A stretch of DNA of 64,000 nucleotides, from the NCBI RefSeq assembly GCF_003724155.1, contig NZ_RJJQ01000002.1:339400-403399 (forward strand), given 5' to 3'. Position 1 is the stretch's first letter. Each line of letters opens with the position of its first letter. Of this stretch, positions 1-12,185 are shown in pieces. The notes under the pieces are model-generated. The model was not told the origin of the DNA. It was given only the letters and a program-made list of their open reading frames with translations, and ran no database searches. Position numbers and translations under genes: made by a program. The DNA is from Flexivirga caeni (GTDB lineage Bacteria > Actinomycetota > Actinomycetes > Actinomycetales > Dermatophilaceae).

Positions 1-1
1 G

Positions 2-112
2 ACCGGGGAGTTGACCGACCTGGTGACCGCACCCGAGGCATCCGGTCCGTCCGGCGACGCGACGCCCGGGGGCGAGACCGGCACCGGAACCGATGCCGCG
101 GACGCGGATTAG
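2..112 (+). CDS. C-terminal tail of a gene cut by the window edge (possibly histidine phosphatase family)
   Basis: An open frame runs in from the left edge and stops at TAG 110-112. Only 36 residues are visible, a Gly/Thr/Asp-rich low-complexity tail ending in DAADAD, so the sequence itself does not name a function. In many actinobacteria the gene upstream of the DUF3090 gene encodes a phosphoglycerate-mutase/histidine-phosphatase protein, and that is the likely identity by context only. The stop codon overlaps the probable -10 element of the next gene. Confidence 0.5.
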   Translation, partial: TGELTDLVTAPEASGPSGDATPGGETGTGTDAADAD

Positions 113-122
113 GCTCGGACGC

Positions 123-662
123 ATGCCGACCATCGAATTCGACCACCCGGACCGGTTCATTGCCGGCACCGTCGGCCCGCCCGGGTCGCGCACCTTCTTC
201 CTGCAGGCGGTGCAGGGGCGGCGGGTCGTGTCCGTGTCGCTGGAGAAGGAGCAGGTCGCGGTGCTCGCCGAGCGCGTCAATGACCTGCTCGACGAGCTGG
301 CAGTCGAGCAGGACCTGCCGGTGGCGGACGAGGACAATGACCCGCTGAGCCAGCCCATCGAGGACGAGTTCCGGGTGAGCACGCTCAGCCTCGCCTGGGA
401 GCCGGAGCGCGGGCTCCTGATCATCGAAGCGCACGACCGCCAGGTCGAACTGGAGCCCACCGACGACGGTCAGGAACTACGCGAAGTCCCCGACCCCGAC
501 GCCCAGCTGATGCGGGTGCGGCTCGACGCGGCGCAGGCCCGCGAGTTCGCCCGGCGCGGGCTGGCCGCGGTCGCCGACGGTCGCCCGTCCTGCCCTTTCT
601 GCGGCGGCCCCCTCGATCCCGACGGCCACATCTGCCCTCGTGCCAACGGCTATCGACGCTGA
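123..662 (+). CDS. DUF3090 family protein with C-terminal zinc-ribbon-like motif
   Basis: A 179-residue protein of the DUF3090 family, found across actinobacteria next to mshC; its biochemical role is unknown. The C-terminus carries C157-x2-C160 followed by H169 and C171, a likely metal-binding knuckle. I chose ATG 123 (MPTIEFDH) over the upstream ATG 93. The hexamer TAGGCT (110-115) lies seven bases before ATG 123, which fits a leaderless transcript, and family members begin near this point. The 3' end overlaps the next gene by 23 bases, implying translational coupling. Confidence 0.85.
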   Translation: MPTIEFDHPDRFIAGTVGPPGSRTFFLQAVQGRRVVSVSLEKEQVAVLAERVNDLLDELAVEQDLPVADEDNDPLSQPIEDEFRVSTLSLAWEPERGLLIIEAHDRQVELEPTDDGQELREVPDPDAQLMRVRLDAAQAREFARRGLAAVADGRPSCPFCGGPLDPDGHICPRANGYRR

Positions 663-1449
663 GCGGCTGCAGCGGCTGCTCACCGACGGACCGCTGGAGG
701 TGGAGGGCCGGCTGGTCGAGGCCTCCAACTACGTGCTGCGCGTGTGGATCGACGCGGAAGATGGCCGGATCTGCGCCGTTTACAAGCCGGTTCGCGGCGA
801 GCGTCCGCTGTGGGACTTCCCCCAGGGATCGCTGGCCGCGCGCGAGTTCGCTGCCTACCTGGTCTCCCGCGCAGGCGGCTGGGAGTGCGTGCCGGTCACC
901 GCATTGCGCCCGGACGGACCGTTTGGGGCGGGTTCGGTGCAGCAGTGGGTCGGTCCGCTGGACCCGGTCGACGACAACGGACTGCTGCGCATCGACCCGG
1001 TGCATGCGGTGCCCGTGGACTACCTGCCGGTGCTCGGTGTCACCGACGAGCATGACGAGCCGCTGGTCGTGTCGCACGCCGCACGGGAGCAACTGCGCGA
1101 GATCGCCCTCTTGGACGTCGTGGTGAACAACGCCGACCGCAAGGGGTCGGCGATGATCGTCGACGGCTCGCGGCTGTATGCCGTGGACCACGGACTCACC
1201 CTCCATGCGGAGGAGAAGTTGCGCACTGTGCTGTGGGGTTTCGCGGGGCGCGAGCTCTCGGCCGCGGAAATCACCCGGCTGACGCAGCTGCGGCACGCGG
1301 TCGACGGAGTGCTCGGGGCGCAACTGCGTGGGGTCATACAGGACGAGGAGGTGGCGGCTCTCGCCGACCGCATCGACGACCTGCTCGCGGCCGGGCGGAT
1401 GCCCGCGCCGCCCGACGACCGGCATCCGCTGCCCTGGCCGCTGTGGTGA
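640..1449 (+). CDS. SCO1664-family protein, PI3/PI4-kinase-like fold
   Basis: A 269-residue protein of the actinobacterial SCO1664 family, described as related to phosphatidylinositol 3/4-kinase catalytic domains. Visible support includes NNADRKGS and the downstream VDHGLTLH, which resemble the catalytic and metal-binding loops of atypical kinases. Its substrate is unknown. It starts at GTG 640 inside the DUF3090 gene, and its stop lies 19 bases before mshC, so DUF3090, this gene and mshC form a tight cluster conserved in actinomycetes. A role linked to mycothiol metabolism is only a context inference. Confidence 0.75.
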   Translation: MPTAIDAERLQRLLTDGPLEVEGRLVEASNYVLRVWIDAEDGRICAVYKPVRGERPLWDFPQGSLAAREFAAYLVSRAGGWECVPVTALRPDGPFGAGSVQQWVGPLDPVDDNGLLRIDPVHAVPVDYLPVLGVTDEHDEPLVVSHAAREQLREIALLDVVVNNADRKGSAMIVDGSRLYAVDHGLTLHAEEKLRTVLWGFAGRELSAAEITRLTQLRHAVDGVLGAQLRGVIQDEEVAALADRIDDLLAAGRMPAPPDDRHPLPWPLW

Positions 1450-1468
1450 CCCCTCTAAGCTGACGCGC

Positions 1469-2716
1469 GTGACAATCGCATCGTGGGCCGCGCCGAATCT
1501 GCCTGGTCTGCAAGGAAAAGGCCACCAGCTCTCGCTCCGGGACATACACACCCACCAGTCGCGGCCGGTGCACGCGGGCGAGATCGCCACGATCTATGCC
1601 TGCGGCATCACCCCGTACGACGCGACGCATCTCGGGCACGCCGCGACCTACATCACCCTGGACCTCGCCAGCCGGGTGCTGCGCGACGCCGGTCACCAGG
1701 TGCGCTACGTGCAGAACGTCACCGACATCGACGACCCGCTGCTGGAGCGCGCGGCGCGTGACGGCGTCGACTGGCGGGAACTCGCGACTAGCGAGATCGG
1801 CCTGTTCCACACCGACATGGCGGCATTGCGGGTCCTGCCGCCGGACCATTACGTCAGCGTCGTCGAGTCGATGCCCCGGCAGGTAGCGACCATCCAGGGG
1901 CTGGTGCGCAAGGGCGTGACCTACCGGGTGCCGACGCCGGACGCGGCCAACCCGGGCGACGAGGACGTCTACCTCGACCTGTCCACGCAGCCCACGTTCG
2001 GCTCGGAGAGCGGCTGGTCCCGTGAGCAGATGCTGGAGGTGTTCGCCGACCGTGGCGGCGACCCGGACCGCGTCGGCAAGCGGGACGCTCTCGACCCGCT
2101 GCTCTGGCGTGTCGAGCGGGCGGGCGAACCGGCCTGGGAGGCAGGCACGTTGGGCCGTGGCCGGCCGGGCTGGCACGTCGAGTGCACCACGATTGCGCTG
2201 GACTTCCTCGGCATGGGCTTCGACCTGCAGGGCGGTGGCACCGACCTGATCTTCCCGCACCACGAGATGTCGGCGGTGCAGGCGGTCGCGCTGACCGACG
2301 ACCCGCCGTTCGCGCACAACTACGTGCACCAGGCGATGGTCGGGTATGACGGCGAGAAGATGAGCAAGTCCAAGGGCAACCTGGTGCGGGTCTCCGAGTT
2401 GCGCGCCCGCGGGGTGGACCCGATGGCGATCCGCCTGGTGCTGCTCGCGCAGCACTACCGGACACCGTGGGAGTACACCGAGGACCTGCTGACGGCCGCG
2501 CTCGACCGCTGGGACAGGTGGCGTGAAGCGCTGGCCGGCCGCGGCGACGACGGTGCGGACGAGCTGATCGACGGGGTCCGTGCCGCTCTGGCGGACGACC
2601 TCGACAGTGCTGCCGCTCTCCAGCTGGTCGATGGGTGGGCAGCCGGCGCCCCCGACGGTACTGCCAGCCCGCGGGTCGCGGACGCGCTCGACGCGCTGCT
2701 TGGCATACGCGCCTGA
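1469..2716 (+). CDS. mshC: L-cysteine:1D-myo-inositol 2-amino-2-deoxy-alpha-D-glucopyranoside ligase MshC
   Basis: ATP-dependent ligase that joins cysteine to GlcN-Ins in mycothiol synthesis; it derives from cysteinyl-tRNA synthetase. The 415-residue protein shows the HIGH-class motif as HLGH (54-57), KMSKS (297-301) and the zinc-ligand candidates C45 and C239. It is much shorter than CysS because the tRNA-anticodon region is missing, as usual for MshC. I chose GTG 1469: TAAGCT (1456-1461) ends seven bases upstream, consistent with leaderless initiation, and family members begin close to this point. The PAC2 gene is convergent, its stop only four bases away. Confidence 0.95.
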   Translation: MTIASWAAPNLPGLQGKGHQLSLRDIHTHQSRPVHAGEIATIYACGITPYDATHLGHAATYITLDLASRVLRDAGHQVRYVQNVTDIDDPLLERAARDGVDWRELATSEIGLFHTDMAALRVLPPDHYVSVVESMPRQVATIQGLVRKGVTYRVPTPDAANPGDEDVYLDLSTQPTFGSESGWSREQMLEVFADRGGDPDRVGKRDALDPLLWRVERAGEPAWEAGTLGRGRPGWHVECTTIALDFLGMGFDLQGGGTDLIFPHHEMSAVQAVALTDDPPFAHNYVHQAMVGYDGEKMSKSKGNLVRVSELRARGVDPMAIRLVLLAQHYRTPWEYTEDLLTAALDRWDRWREALAGRGDDGADELIDGVRAALADDLDSAAALQLVDGWAAGAPDGTASPRVADALDALLGIRA

Positions 2717-2720
2717 GGCC

Positions 2721-3566
2721 CTACTCGTCGGTCTCCCGGCGCCGGAGATACTTCTCGAACTCGCGAGCGATCGCATCGCCGCTGGCTTCCGGAAGCTCGG
2801 TTGTGTCCTGCGTCTGCTCCAGGGAGTGGACGTAGTCGGCGACCTCGTCGTCGGACGCGGCCAGCTCATCGACGCCGTGTTCCCAGGCGCGCGCCTGCTC
2901 CTGCAGGTCGGCGTGGCCGATCAGGGCGTCGAAGAGCTCCTCCAGCCGCGTGAGCAGCGCGAGCGTCGCCTTGGGTGACGGGCTGGCACCGGCGTAGTGG
3001 GGCACCGCGGCCCAGCAGGACAGGGTCGGAAGCCCGGCCTGGTGTGCGGCGTCGGTGAACACGCCGACGATGCCGGTCGGTCCCTCGTAGCGATTGGCCT
3101 CCACGTCATACCGCTGGCGGGTCTCGTCGTGTTCCGACGTCACCGTCACCGGAATCGGGCGGGTGTGCGGCACGTCGGCGAGCAGCCCGCCGAGCGTGAT
3201 GATCATCCCGACCTCGCAGTCGGCGGCGAAGTCCATGAGTTCGGCGGTGAACGCGCGCCACCGCATCGACGGTTCGATGCCTTGCACGAGGATCACGTCG
3301 CGGTCCAGCGGGGTGTCCTGCGCGATGAAGATCCGCGTCGTCGGCCAGACGATCTCGCGTGGCCCGGTCTCACTGGTGATGCGCGGGCGATTGACCTGGT
3401 AGTCGTAGTAGATCTCCGGGTCGAGTTCGGCGACCAGCTGCGCGTTCCACGTCCCGATCAAGTGGCTGATCGTCGCGGACGCGGTTTCGCCGGCGTCGTT
3501 CCACCCCTCGAACGCGGCAATCATGATCGGGTCGCGCAACAGGGGCACGTCCTCGAGTTCGATCAC
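2721..3566 (-). CDS. PAC2 family protein
   Basis: A 281-residue PAC2-family protein. The family includes proteasome assembly chaperones in eukaryotes and archaea, and actinobacterial members of unknown function (Rv2125 type). Typical features are the N-terminal IAAFEGWNDAG and the ITLGGLLADVPHTRP segment. GTG 3566 gives the usual N-terminus (VIELEDVPLLRDP), while the longer frame up to 3638 adds a tail unlike the family. It is divergent from metH, a neighbourhood conserved in actinomycetes. A link to the proteasome genes about 9 kb away is suggestive but unproven. Confidence 0.88.
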   Translation of the reverse strand: MIELEDVPLLRDPIMIAAFEGWNDAGETASATISHLIGTWNAQLVAELDPEIYYDYQVNRPRITSETGPREIVWPTTRIFIAQDTPLDRDVILVQGIEPSMRWRAFTAELMDFAADCEVGMIITLGGLLADVPHTRPIPVTVTSEHDETRQRYDVEANRYEGPTGIVGVFTDAAHQAGLPTLSCWAAVPHYAGASPSPKATLALLTRLEELFDALIGHADLQEQARAWEHGVDELAASDDEVADYVHSLEQTQDTTELPEASGDAIAREFEKYLRRRETDE

Positions 3567-3696
3567 CGGTTTCTCCTCGTCAGTCGCTCGATGATGCACT
3601 GCCCAGCTTAAGCAGTGCCCGCCGGGGCGGCGGACCATTTCGCGGCCCCGCTAGAATCGGGCGCGTTCTGCGCAAACTTCCCTGAAGGGGCCCACA

Positions 3697-7515
<3,819 letters not shown>

Positions 7516-7518
7516 CCC

Positions 7519-8178
7519 ATCAGCGAGCAACTGCCCGCGGCAGTCCTCTGGGACATGGACGGCACTCTCGTCGACACCGAACCGCTCTGGATCGCCGCGG
7601 AGAAGGAACTCGTCTCGTCATACGGCGGCACCTGGACCGACGAGATGGCGCACCGGCTCGTGGGCAACTCGCTGATCGTCTCCGGCCAGATCATCCGGGA
7701 CAACAGCCCGGTGACGTTGGCACCGGAGGAGATCGTCGACTTCCTGCTGGAGCGGGTGGTCGCCGGGATGCGGCTGCACGTGCCGTGGCGCCCGGGTGCC
7801 GAGGAACTGCTGAATGCCTGTGTGGCGCAAGGTATTCCGAATGCGCTGGTCACCATGTCCTATGAGGCTTTCGCCGGGGTGCTGATCGAGGCCGTGCCCG
7901 AGGGTACGTTCTCGGTCGTCGTCACCGGAGACCGGGTGCGCAAGGGCAAGCCGGATCCGGAGGCCTACAGCACGGCGATCACCCGGCTCGGTGTGACCGC
8001 GGCCGACTGCGTCGCGATCGAGGATTCGATCCCGGGCGTCCGGTCCGCGGTCGGTGCGGGCGTGCCGACCATCGCGGTGCCGCACGTGGTGGCCGTCCCG
8101 CCAATCGAGGGTGCCGTCCGCGTCGGCACCCTCGTCGGGGTGCAACCGGCCGACCTCACGCGGCTGGTGTCCAGCTGA
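7519..8178 (+). CDS. HAD-superfamily hydrolase (beta-phosphoglucomutase/phosphatase-like), probable ATC start
   Basis: A 219-residue HAD phosphatase-like protein; its substrate is unknown. Motif I is DMDGT (D12 nucleophile, D14), and EDSIPGVRSA is the motif IV region. The only ATG, at 7555, lies inside motif I and would delete the nucleophile, so it cannot be the true start. The frame opens three bases after the metH stop with ATC at 7519, giving the expected ISEQLPAAVLWDMDGT N-terminus. GGAGG (7506-7510) sits eight bases before it, ideal for initiation. A rare AUC start, or a base error at this codon, is the best explanation; CTG 7531 is the fallback. Confidence 0.85.
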   Translation: MSEQLPAAVLWDMDGTLVDTEPLWIAAEKELVSSYGGTWTDEMAHRLVGNSLIVSGQIIRDNSPVTLAPEEIVDFLLERVVAGMRLHVPWRPGAEELLNACVAQGIPNALVTMSYEAFAGVLIEAVPEGTFSVVVTGDRVRKGKPDPEAYSTAITRLGVTAADCVAIEDSIPGVRSAVGAGVPTIAVPHVVAVPPIEGAVRVGTLVGVQPADLTRLVSS

Positions 8179-8208
8179 CGCATCGGCACACCTTTGCGTG
8201 CCGATGCG
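8179..8208. terminator. Hairpin terminator between convergent HAD and mazF-like genes
   Basis: A perfect 11-bp stem (arm CGCATCGGCAC) encloses an 8-base loop immediately after the HAD stop. It separates two convergent genes, so it can serve both strands. No strong T-tract follows, as is common in actinobacteria. Confidence 0.65.
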
Positions 8209-8221
8209 CATGCGAGGCCGC

Positions 8222-8551
8222 TTACCTGTCGCAGTCGACCGCAACGGCGAGCGCAGCGCACACTTCTCGCATCCGGTTGCCCGACAACCGGCCGATGCGG
8301 TGAACGAGGATCGTGATCGAGACGCTCTCGACCGAGTCGAGGTTCACCGCACAGGGACGCGGCACCGGGTCGTCGCCAGGTTCGAGGACGACTTCGCTCA
8401 CCAGTCCGCGGATCGTGGTGGTGCAGGGGGCGACGAGCGCACGGCGATGACGCGGTATGACGGTGTCCCGCGATAGAACGACGACCGGTCGCCGGCCGAT
8501 CTGGGGCATCTCACACCACCAGACCTCTGCGCGCCCTGGCATCGCGGTCAC
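8222..8551 (-). CDS. PemK/MazF-family toxin (ribonuclease)
   Basis: A 109-residue MazF/PemK-type protein; the family cleaves single-stranded mRNA at short motifs. Visible hallmarks are the N-terminal [11 protein letters not shown] strand, [10 protein letters not shown] and the conserved T-T-x-R turn (PCTTTIRG). GTG 8551 overlaps the antitoxin stop by four bases (GTGA), so translation is coupled and the antitoxin is made first. The longer frame to 8593 lies inside the antitoxin and is not needed. Confidence 0.87.
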   Translation of the reverse strand: MTAMPGRAEVWWCEMPQIGRRPVVVLSRDTVIPRHRRALVAPCTTTIRGLVSEVVLEPGDDPVPRPCAVNLDSVESVSITILVHRIGRLSGNRMREVCAALAVAVDCDR

Positions 8552-8781
8552 GATGCTGATGCGGCCCGGCGAAACGAGGCCAGGTCGCCCCACTCGTCCG
8601 GCTCGTCGAGCGGATGCTTGTCATAGGCGACGTAACTGGCGTCGATCTCGGCGGCGCGGCGACGTGTCAGCAACGCGGCGAGAGCCTCATCGATCATCGT
8701 CGCATCCGTGGTGCCGGTGACCCGGCGGGCCTCGTCGAGGAGGGCGGCGTCCACCGTCGTGCTCAATCGTGCGCGAACCAT
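8548..8781 (-). CDS. Ribbon-helix-helix antitoxin (MazE/VapB-like)
   Basis: A 77-residue protein with an N-terminal ribbon-helix-helix-like segment ([19 protein letters not shown]) for DNA binding and an acidic C-terminal tail expected to wrap the toxin. It precedes the MazF-like gene with a 4-base overlap, which makes the assignment secure by context. The sequence before ATG 8781 contains CATGAT with six bases to the start and the direct repeat GGCATG-ATTGT-GGCATG. That is a plausible leaderless promoter and autoregulatory operator. Confidence 0.82.
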   Translation of the reverse strand: MVRARLSTTVDAALLDEARRVTGTTDATMIDEALAALLTRRRAAEIDASYVAYDKHPLDEPDEWGDLASFRRAASAS

Positions 8782-8796
8782 GCCACAATCATGCCA

Positions 8797-9699
8797 TCAC
8801 TCGTCGGTCGATGCAGCGGCGCCTGCTCGCGCCGGGTCGAGCGCCAGGCCGAGCGCATCGGGAGGCAGCTGTGGGGGAGTCCCGCCGAACTCCGGACACA
8901 GCGCCTGGTGGCTGCACCACTCGCACAGCCGGGACCGGTGCGGCCGCCAGTCGCCGGTGGTCGCGGCGCGTTCGATCGCCTGCCACAGAGCCTTCACCTT
9001 GCGCTCGGTCGCTTCGAGATCGGCCACCTCCGGGGTGTAGCGCACGATCTCGCTGTTGCCGAGGTAGACCAGTTGCAGCATCTTCGGCACGACGCCGCGA
9101 GTGCGCCACAGCACGAGCGCATAGAACTTCATCTGGAAGAGTGCCTTCGCCTCGAACAGCTCCGAAGGAGACCGCCCGGTCTTGTAGTCGACGACTCGCA
9201 GCAGGTTGCCGGGCGCCTCGTCCAACCGGTCGATGTAGCCGCGCAGGGTCAGCCCGTCGACATCCGCCTCGACATACAGCTCCCGCTCGGCCGGCTCCAG
9301 CCGGGTCGGGTCCTCCAGGGTGAACCAGCGGCGCACCAGCTCGGCGGCGTCGCGGAACCATGTCTGCCCATCGGTGGCGTCATCGCCGATCAAGGTCGCG
9401 AGCTCGGGCTCCTGCTCGACCAGCGCCGCCCACTGCGGCTCGAGCAGCGCGACTGCTGCCTCGACCGTCCGCTCGGGCGCGGGCATGTCGAAGAGCCGCT
9501 CCAGCACCGCGTGCACCAGGGTGCCCCGCGCCGCAGCGGCTGATGGTTCCTCCGGCAGCCGGTCGACGACCCGGAAGCGATAGAGCAGCGGGCACTGCAT
9601 GAAGTCGCCCGCCCGGCTCGGCGAGAGGGCAGCCCGGACCGGCCGCGGCCCGGACCGCTCCCGGTGCGCCGCTGACTCGACCGGTGTCGCCTGCTCCAT
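8797..9699 (-). CDS. RecB-family PD-(D/E)XK exonuclease with Fe-S cysteine cluster
   Basis: A 300-residue PDDEXK nuclease of the RecB/Cas4-like class (Rv2119-type), conserved beside trmI in actinomycetes. It opens with the usual SPSRAGDFMQCPLLYRFR segment, carries the catalytic YIDRLDE...DYKTGRSP region and ends with CEWCSHQALC. One N-terminal and three C-terminal cysteines suggest a 4Fe-4S cluster, as in AddB and Cas4. I chose ATG 9699 because the longer frame adds an unrelated tail. On the minus strand TAACGT ends seven bases before it, fitting leaderless expression. Confidence 0.87.
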   Translation of the reverse strand: MEQATPVESAAHRERSGPRPVRAALSPSRAGDFMQCPLLYRFRVVDRLPEEPSAAAARGTLVHAVLERLFDMPAPERTVEAAVALLEPQWAALVEQEPELATLIGDDATDGQTWFRDAAELVRRWFTLEDPTRLEPAERELYVEADVDGLTLRGYIDRLDEAPGNLLRVVDYKTGRSPSELFEAKALFQMKFYALVLWRTRGVVPKMLQLVYLGNSEIVRYTPEVADLEATERKVKALWQAIERAATTGDWRPHRSRLCEWCSHQALCPEFGGTPPQLPPDALGLALDPARAGAAASTDE

Positions 9700-9772
9700 G
9701 CCTGCGACGTTATCCCGTGGCACGGACAAGGCACCCCAGAAGGTGGGAGTGAGCGCACCGTAGGCTGGGCGA

Positions 9773-10912
9773 ATGGCGAATGCGGACCGGCCCGGCTGGC
9801 AACTGGGCACGATGCGCGGTGTGCCGATCTACGTCGGGCGCACCTGGCCGGTCATCGCGATCGTCATCATCATGACCTTCGGCCCGCAGGTGCACGATTC
9901 CTACCCCGACCTGGGCGCCGGCGCCTATTTCGTGGCGCTGCTCTACACGTTGTTGCTGCTGCTCTCGGTGGTCGCCCACGAGGCCGCGCACGCGCTGGTC
10001 GGGCAGTGGCGCGGCTACCAGGTGCGGCGCATCGTGGCCGATCTGTGGGGCGGCCACACGGCATACGACAGCGACGACACATCACCGATGTCGAGCGCGC
10101 TCGTCGCCGTCGTCGGTCCCGCTGCGAATGCCGTTCTCGCGGTGCTCGGGTGGTTCGCGCTGCAGGGCATACCCCACGACCGCGAGGTCGCCCGCCTGCT
10201 CATCGGCGCGTTCGTCTTCACCAACGCGTTCGTCGCGATCTTCAACCTGCTGCCCGGTATGCCGCTCGACGGCGGTTTCATCCTCGACGCAATCGTCTGG
10301 CGAGTCACCGGGTCCCGGTCGGCCGGTCTGGTGGTCGCGGGCTGGTGTGGCCGGGTCATCGCCGTCGCACTGATCGGCTGGAGTGTTGTGCTGCCGCTCG
10401 CACGCGGCGACTCCCCGGACACGTTCTACGTGCTGTGGACCGTGCTGATCGCCGGATTCCTGTGGTTCGGCGCGACGAGCGCGATTGCGCGTGCCCGCTC
10501 GGGGCGGCTTTTCGCGCGGGTGCGGGTGCGCGAGGTGCTCCGACCGGTGTATGTCGTCTCCGACGGCACGCTCGCCGCAGCGTTGCCGCGCGACGCGGAC
10601 CTGGTGGTGGTCAATCGGCAGGGTCAGCCGTGGGGGATCATCCCCCGTCAGGAGCTTGATCGTCCGGAGATCGCGCCCGGAGGGCCGATCACCGCCGCGT
10701 CGCTGGCGCGGGTGCAGCCGGCCGGATGGGTGACCGAAGTCTCGTCCCTTGACGCCGACGTGACCGGGCTGGTGCGCGCCGTGCAAGCGGTCGGCGCCGC
10801 CATCCAAGAAGTGCTCGTCGTGTGCGACGGACGACCGGCCGGCCTCGTGTCGGTCCGGCTGCTCGGCGAGGCGCTTGCGGCAGCCGAGCAGTCCCAGGCC
10901 GCACCCGCTTGA
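9773..10912 (+). CDS. Site-2 protease family (M50) membrane metalloprotease with C-terminal CBS-like domain
   Basis: A 379-residue polytopic intramembrane metalloprotease, RIP/SREBP-site-2-protease like. It has zinc motif HEAAH (69-73) in a hydrophobic helix and the second metal motif NLLPGMPLDGG in a later helix. Several more membrane segments reach to about residue 240. After that comes a soluble region (VREVLRPVYVVSDGTLAAAL...) resembling paired CBS motifs, which could bind nucleotides. ATG 9773 has TAGGCT ending six bases upstream, the leaderless arrangement seen repeatedly in this window. Substrates are unknown. Confidence 0.88.
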   Translation: MANADRPGWQLGTMRGVPIYVGRTWPVIAIVIIMTFGPQVHDSYPDLGAGAYFVALLYTLLLLLSVVAHEAAHALVGQWRGYQVRRIVADLWGGHTAYDSDDTSPMSSALVAVVGPAANAVLAVLGWFALQGIPHDREVARLLIGAFVFTNAFVAIFNLLPGMPLDGGFILDAIVWRVTGSRSAGLVVAGWCGRVIAVALIGWSVVLPLARGDSPDTFYVLWTVLIAGFLWFGATSAIARARSGRLFARVRVREVLRPVYVVSDGTLAAALPRDADLVVVNRQGQPWGIIPRQELDRPEIAPGGPITAASLARVQPAGWVTEVSSLDADVTGLVRAVQAVGAAIQEVLVVCDGRPAGLVSVRLLGEALAAAEQSQAAPA

Positions 10913-10943
10913 TCCGCTCGTGCCCTGATGGGGCGGCGCCGGC

Positions 10944-11031
10944 TACGTAACCTTCGACGGTCGAGGTTTACGTCCCGGTATGACGCCACCGGCGTACGTA
11001 ACCTTCGACGGTCGAGGTTTACGTCCCGGTA
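10944..11031. repeat. Two direct copies of a 37-bp palindromic element (51-bp period)
   Basis: Two identical 37-bp units lie at 10944-10980 and 10995-11031. Each contains an imperfect hairpin of about 13 bp (ACGTAACCTTCGA / TCGAGGTTTACGT) around a CGG loop. The centre TCGACGGTCGA is the same as in the 52-bp repeats at 13973-14215, so these appear to be relatives. They fill the gap between the site-2 protease stop and the trmI promoter. They may act as terminators or as non-autonomous REP-like elements. Confidence 0.85.
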
Positions 11032-11090
11032 GCACGCGACTCCCGGGGCGTCGTACGAGCCAGCCCTCGGCATACCTATCATTGCCCTTC

Positions 11091-12116
11091 GTGAACCCGC
11101 CCGAACCCACTGGCGCCGCAGCTCGGCGCGGTCCCCTCGCCGACGGCGAACGTGTGCAGCTGACCGACCCGAAAGGCCGCATGCACACGCTGTTGCTGAC
11201 ACCGGGCAAGGAGTTCCACACCCACCGCGGGCATCTGAAACACGATGACCTGATCGGCCTGCCGGACGGCAGCACCATCAGCAACACCGCCGGCACCGAA
11301 TACCTTGTGCTGCGACCGCTGCTCTCCGATTACGTCATGTCGATGCCGCGCGGCGCCGCGGTCGTCTATCCCAAGGATTCCGGTCAGATTGTGGCGATGG
11401 CCGACATCTTCCCGGGCGCGCGGGTCGTGGAGGCGGGGGTCGGTTCCGGGGCGCTATCGATGTCCCTGCTGCGCGCCGTCGGCGATCAGGGGCGCCTGCA
11501 CTCGATCGAACGGCGGGTCGAGTTCGCCGACATCGCCAAGGGCAACGTCCGCGCGTTCTTCGGCGGCGAGCACCCGGCGTGGACCGTCACCGTCGGCGAC
11601 TTCGTCGAGGTCCTGCCACACGTAGCGGAGCCCGGCTCGGTCGACCGGGTCGTGCTCGACATGCTGGCGCCCTGGGAGTGCCTGGACGCGGCCGGAGTCG
11701 CTCTCTCGCCCGGCGGCGTCTTCATCGCGTATGTCGCGACGGCAACTCAGCTGTCCCGGGTTGCCGAGGCGGTCCGCGCGCACGGCGGCTACACCGAGCC
11801 GCAGGCGTGGGAGTCGATCGTGCGTGGCTGGCACCTGGAAGGTCTTGCGGTCCGCCCGGAGCACCGGATGCACGGCCACACCGGCTTCCTCATCTCGACG
11901 CGCCGGCTCGCACCGGGAGTGACACCGCCGTTCCGCAAGCGGCGTCCCGCGAAGGGCGCGCATGACCTGCTCGAAACGCCGGACGGCGAAACCGCCACGT
12001 TCGAGGTCGGGACCGACACGGAGGATTGGACCCCGGAGAATCTGGGCGAGCGTCCGGTGTCCGAGCGGAAGCTGCGCAAACTGCAACGTTCAGCAGGCGA
12101 GCCGCCCACAGCCTGA
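11091..12116 (+). CDS. trmI: tRNA (adenine-58-N1)-methyltransferase TrmI
   Basis: Class I SAM-dependent methyltransferase that makes m1A58 in the T-loop of tRNAs (Rv2118c type), 341 residues. Visible motifs are the SAM loop VVEAGVGSGALS and the catalytic-motif region VLDMLAPWE. GTG 11091 is preferred over the longer frame through the repeat. Family members start near this point, and TATCAT (11077-11082) ends eight bases upstream, suggesting a leaderless mRNA. It sits directly before arc, the conserved actinobacterial order. Confidence 0.93.
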   Translation: MNPPEPTGAAARRGPLADGERVQLTDPKGRMHTLLLTPGKEFHTHRGHLKHDDLIGLPDGSTISNTAGTEYLVLRPLLSDYVMSMPRGAAVVYPKDSGQIVAMADIFPGARVVEAGVGSGALSMSLLRAVGDQGRLHSIERRVEFADIAKGNVRAFFGGEHPAWTVTVGDFVEVLPHVAEPGSVDRVVLDMLAPWECLDAAGVALSPGGVFIAYVATATQLSRVAEAVRAHGGYTEPQAWESIVRGWHLEGLAVRPEHRMHGHTGFLISTRRLAPGVTPPFRKRRPAKGAHDLLETPDGETATFEVGTDTEDWTPENLGERPVSERKLRKLQRSAGEPPTA

Positions 12117-12185
12117 ACAACTTTCCGGGTTAGGGTCGGGTGGCATCGAAGCGCTGCGGCAACCGCGACGCAAAGGAGGCCGACC

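Noticed and set aside
3567..3696. Cobalamin riboswitch before metH
   Set aside because: The intergenic region is 130 bases, shorter than a full cobalamin riboswitch, and I see no B12-box sequence.
8054..8476. 140-residue plus-strand frame over the HAD 3' end and mazF-like gene
   Set aside because: It crosses the terminator hairpin and is antisense to a well-supported toxin gene.
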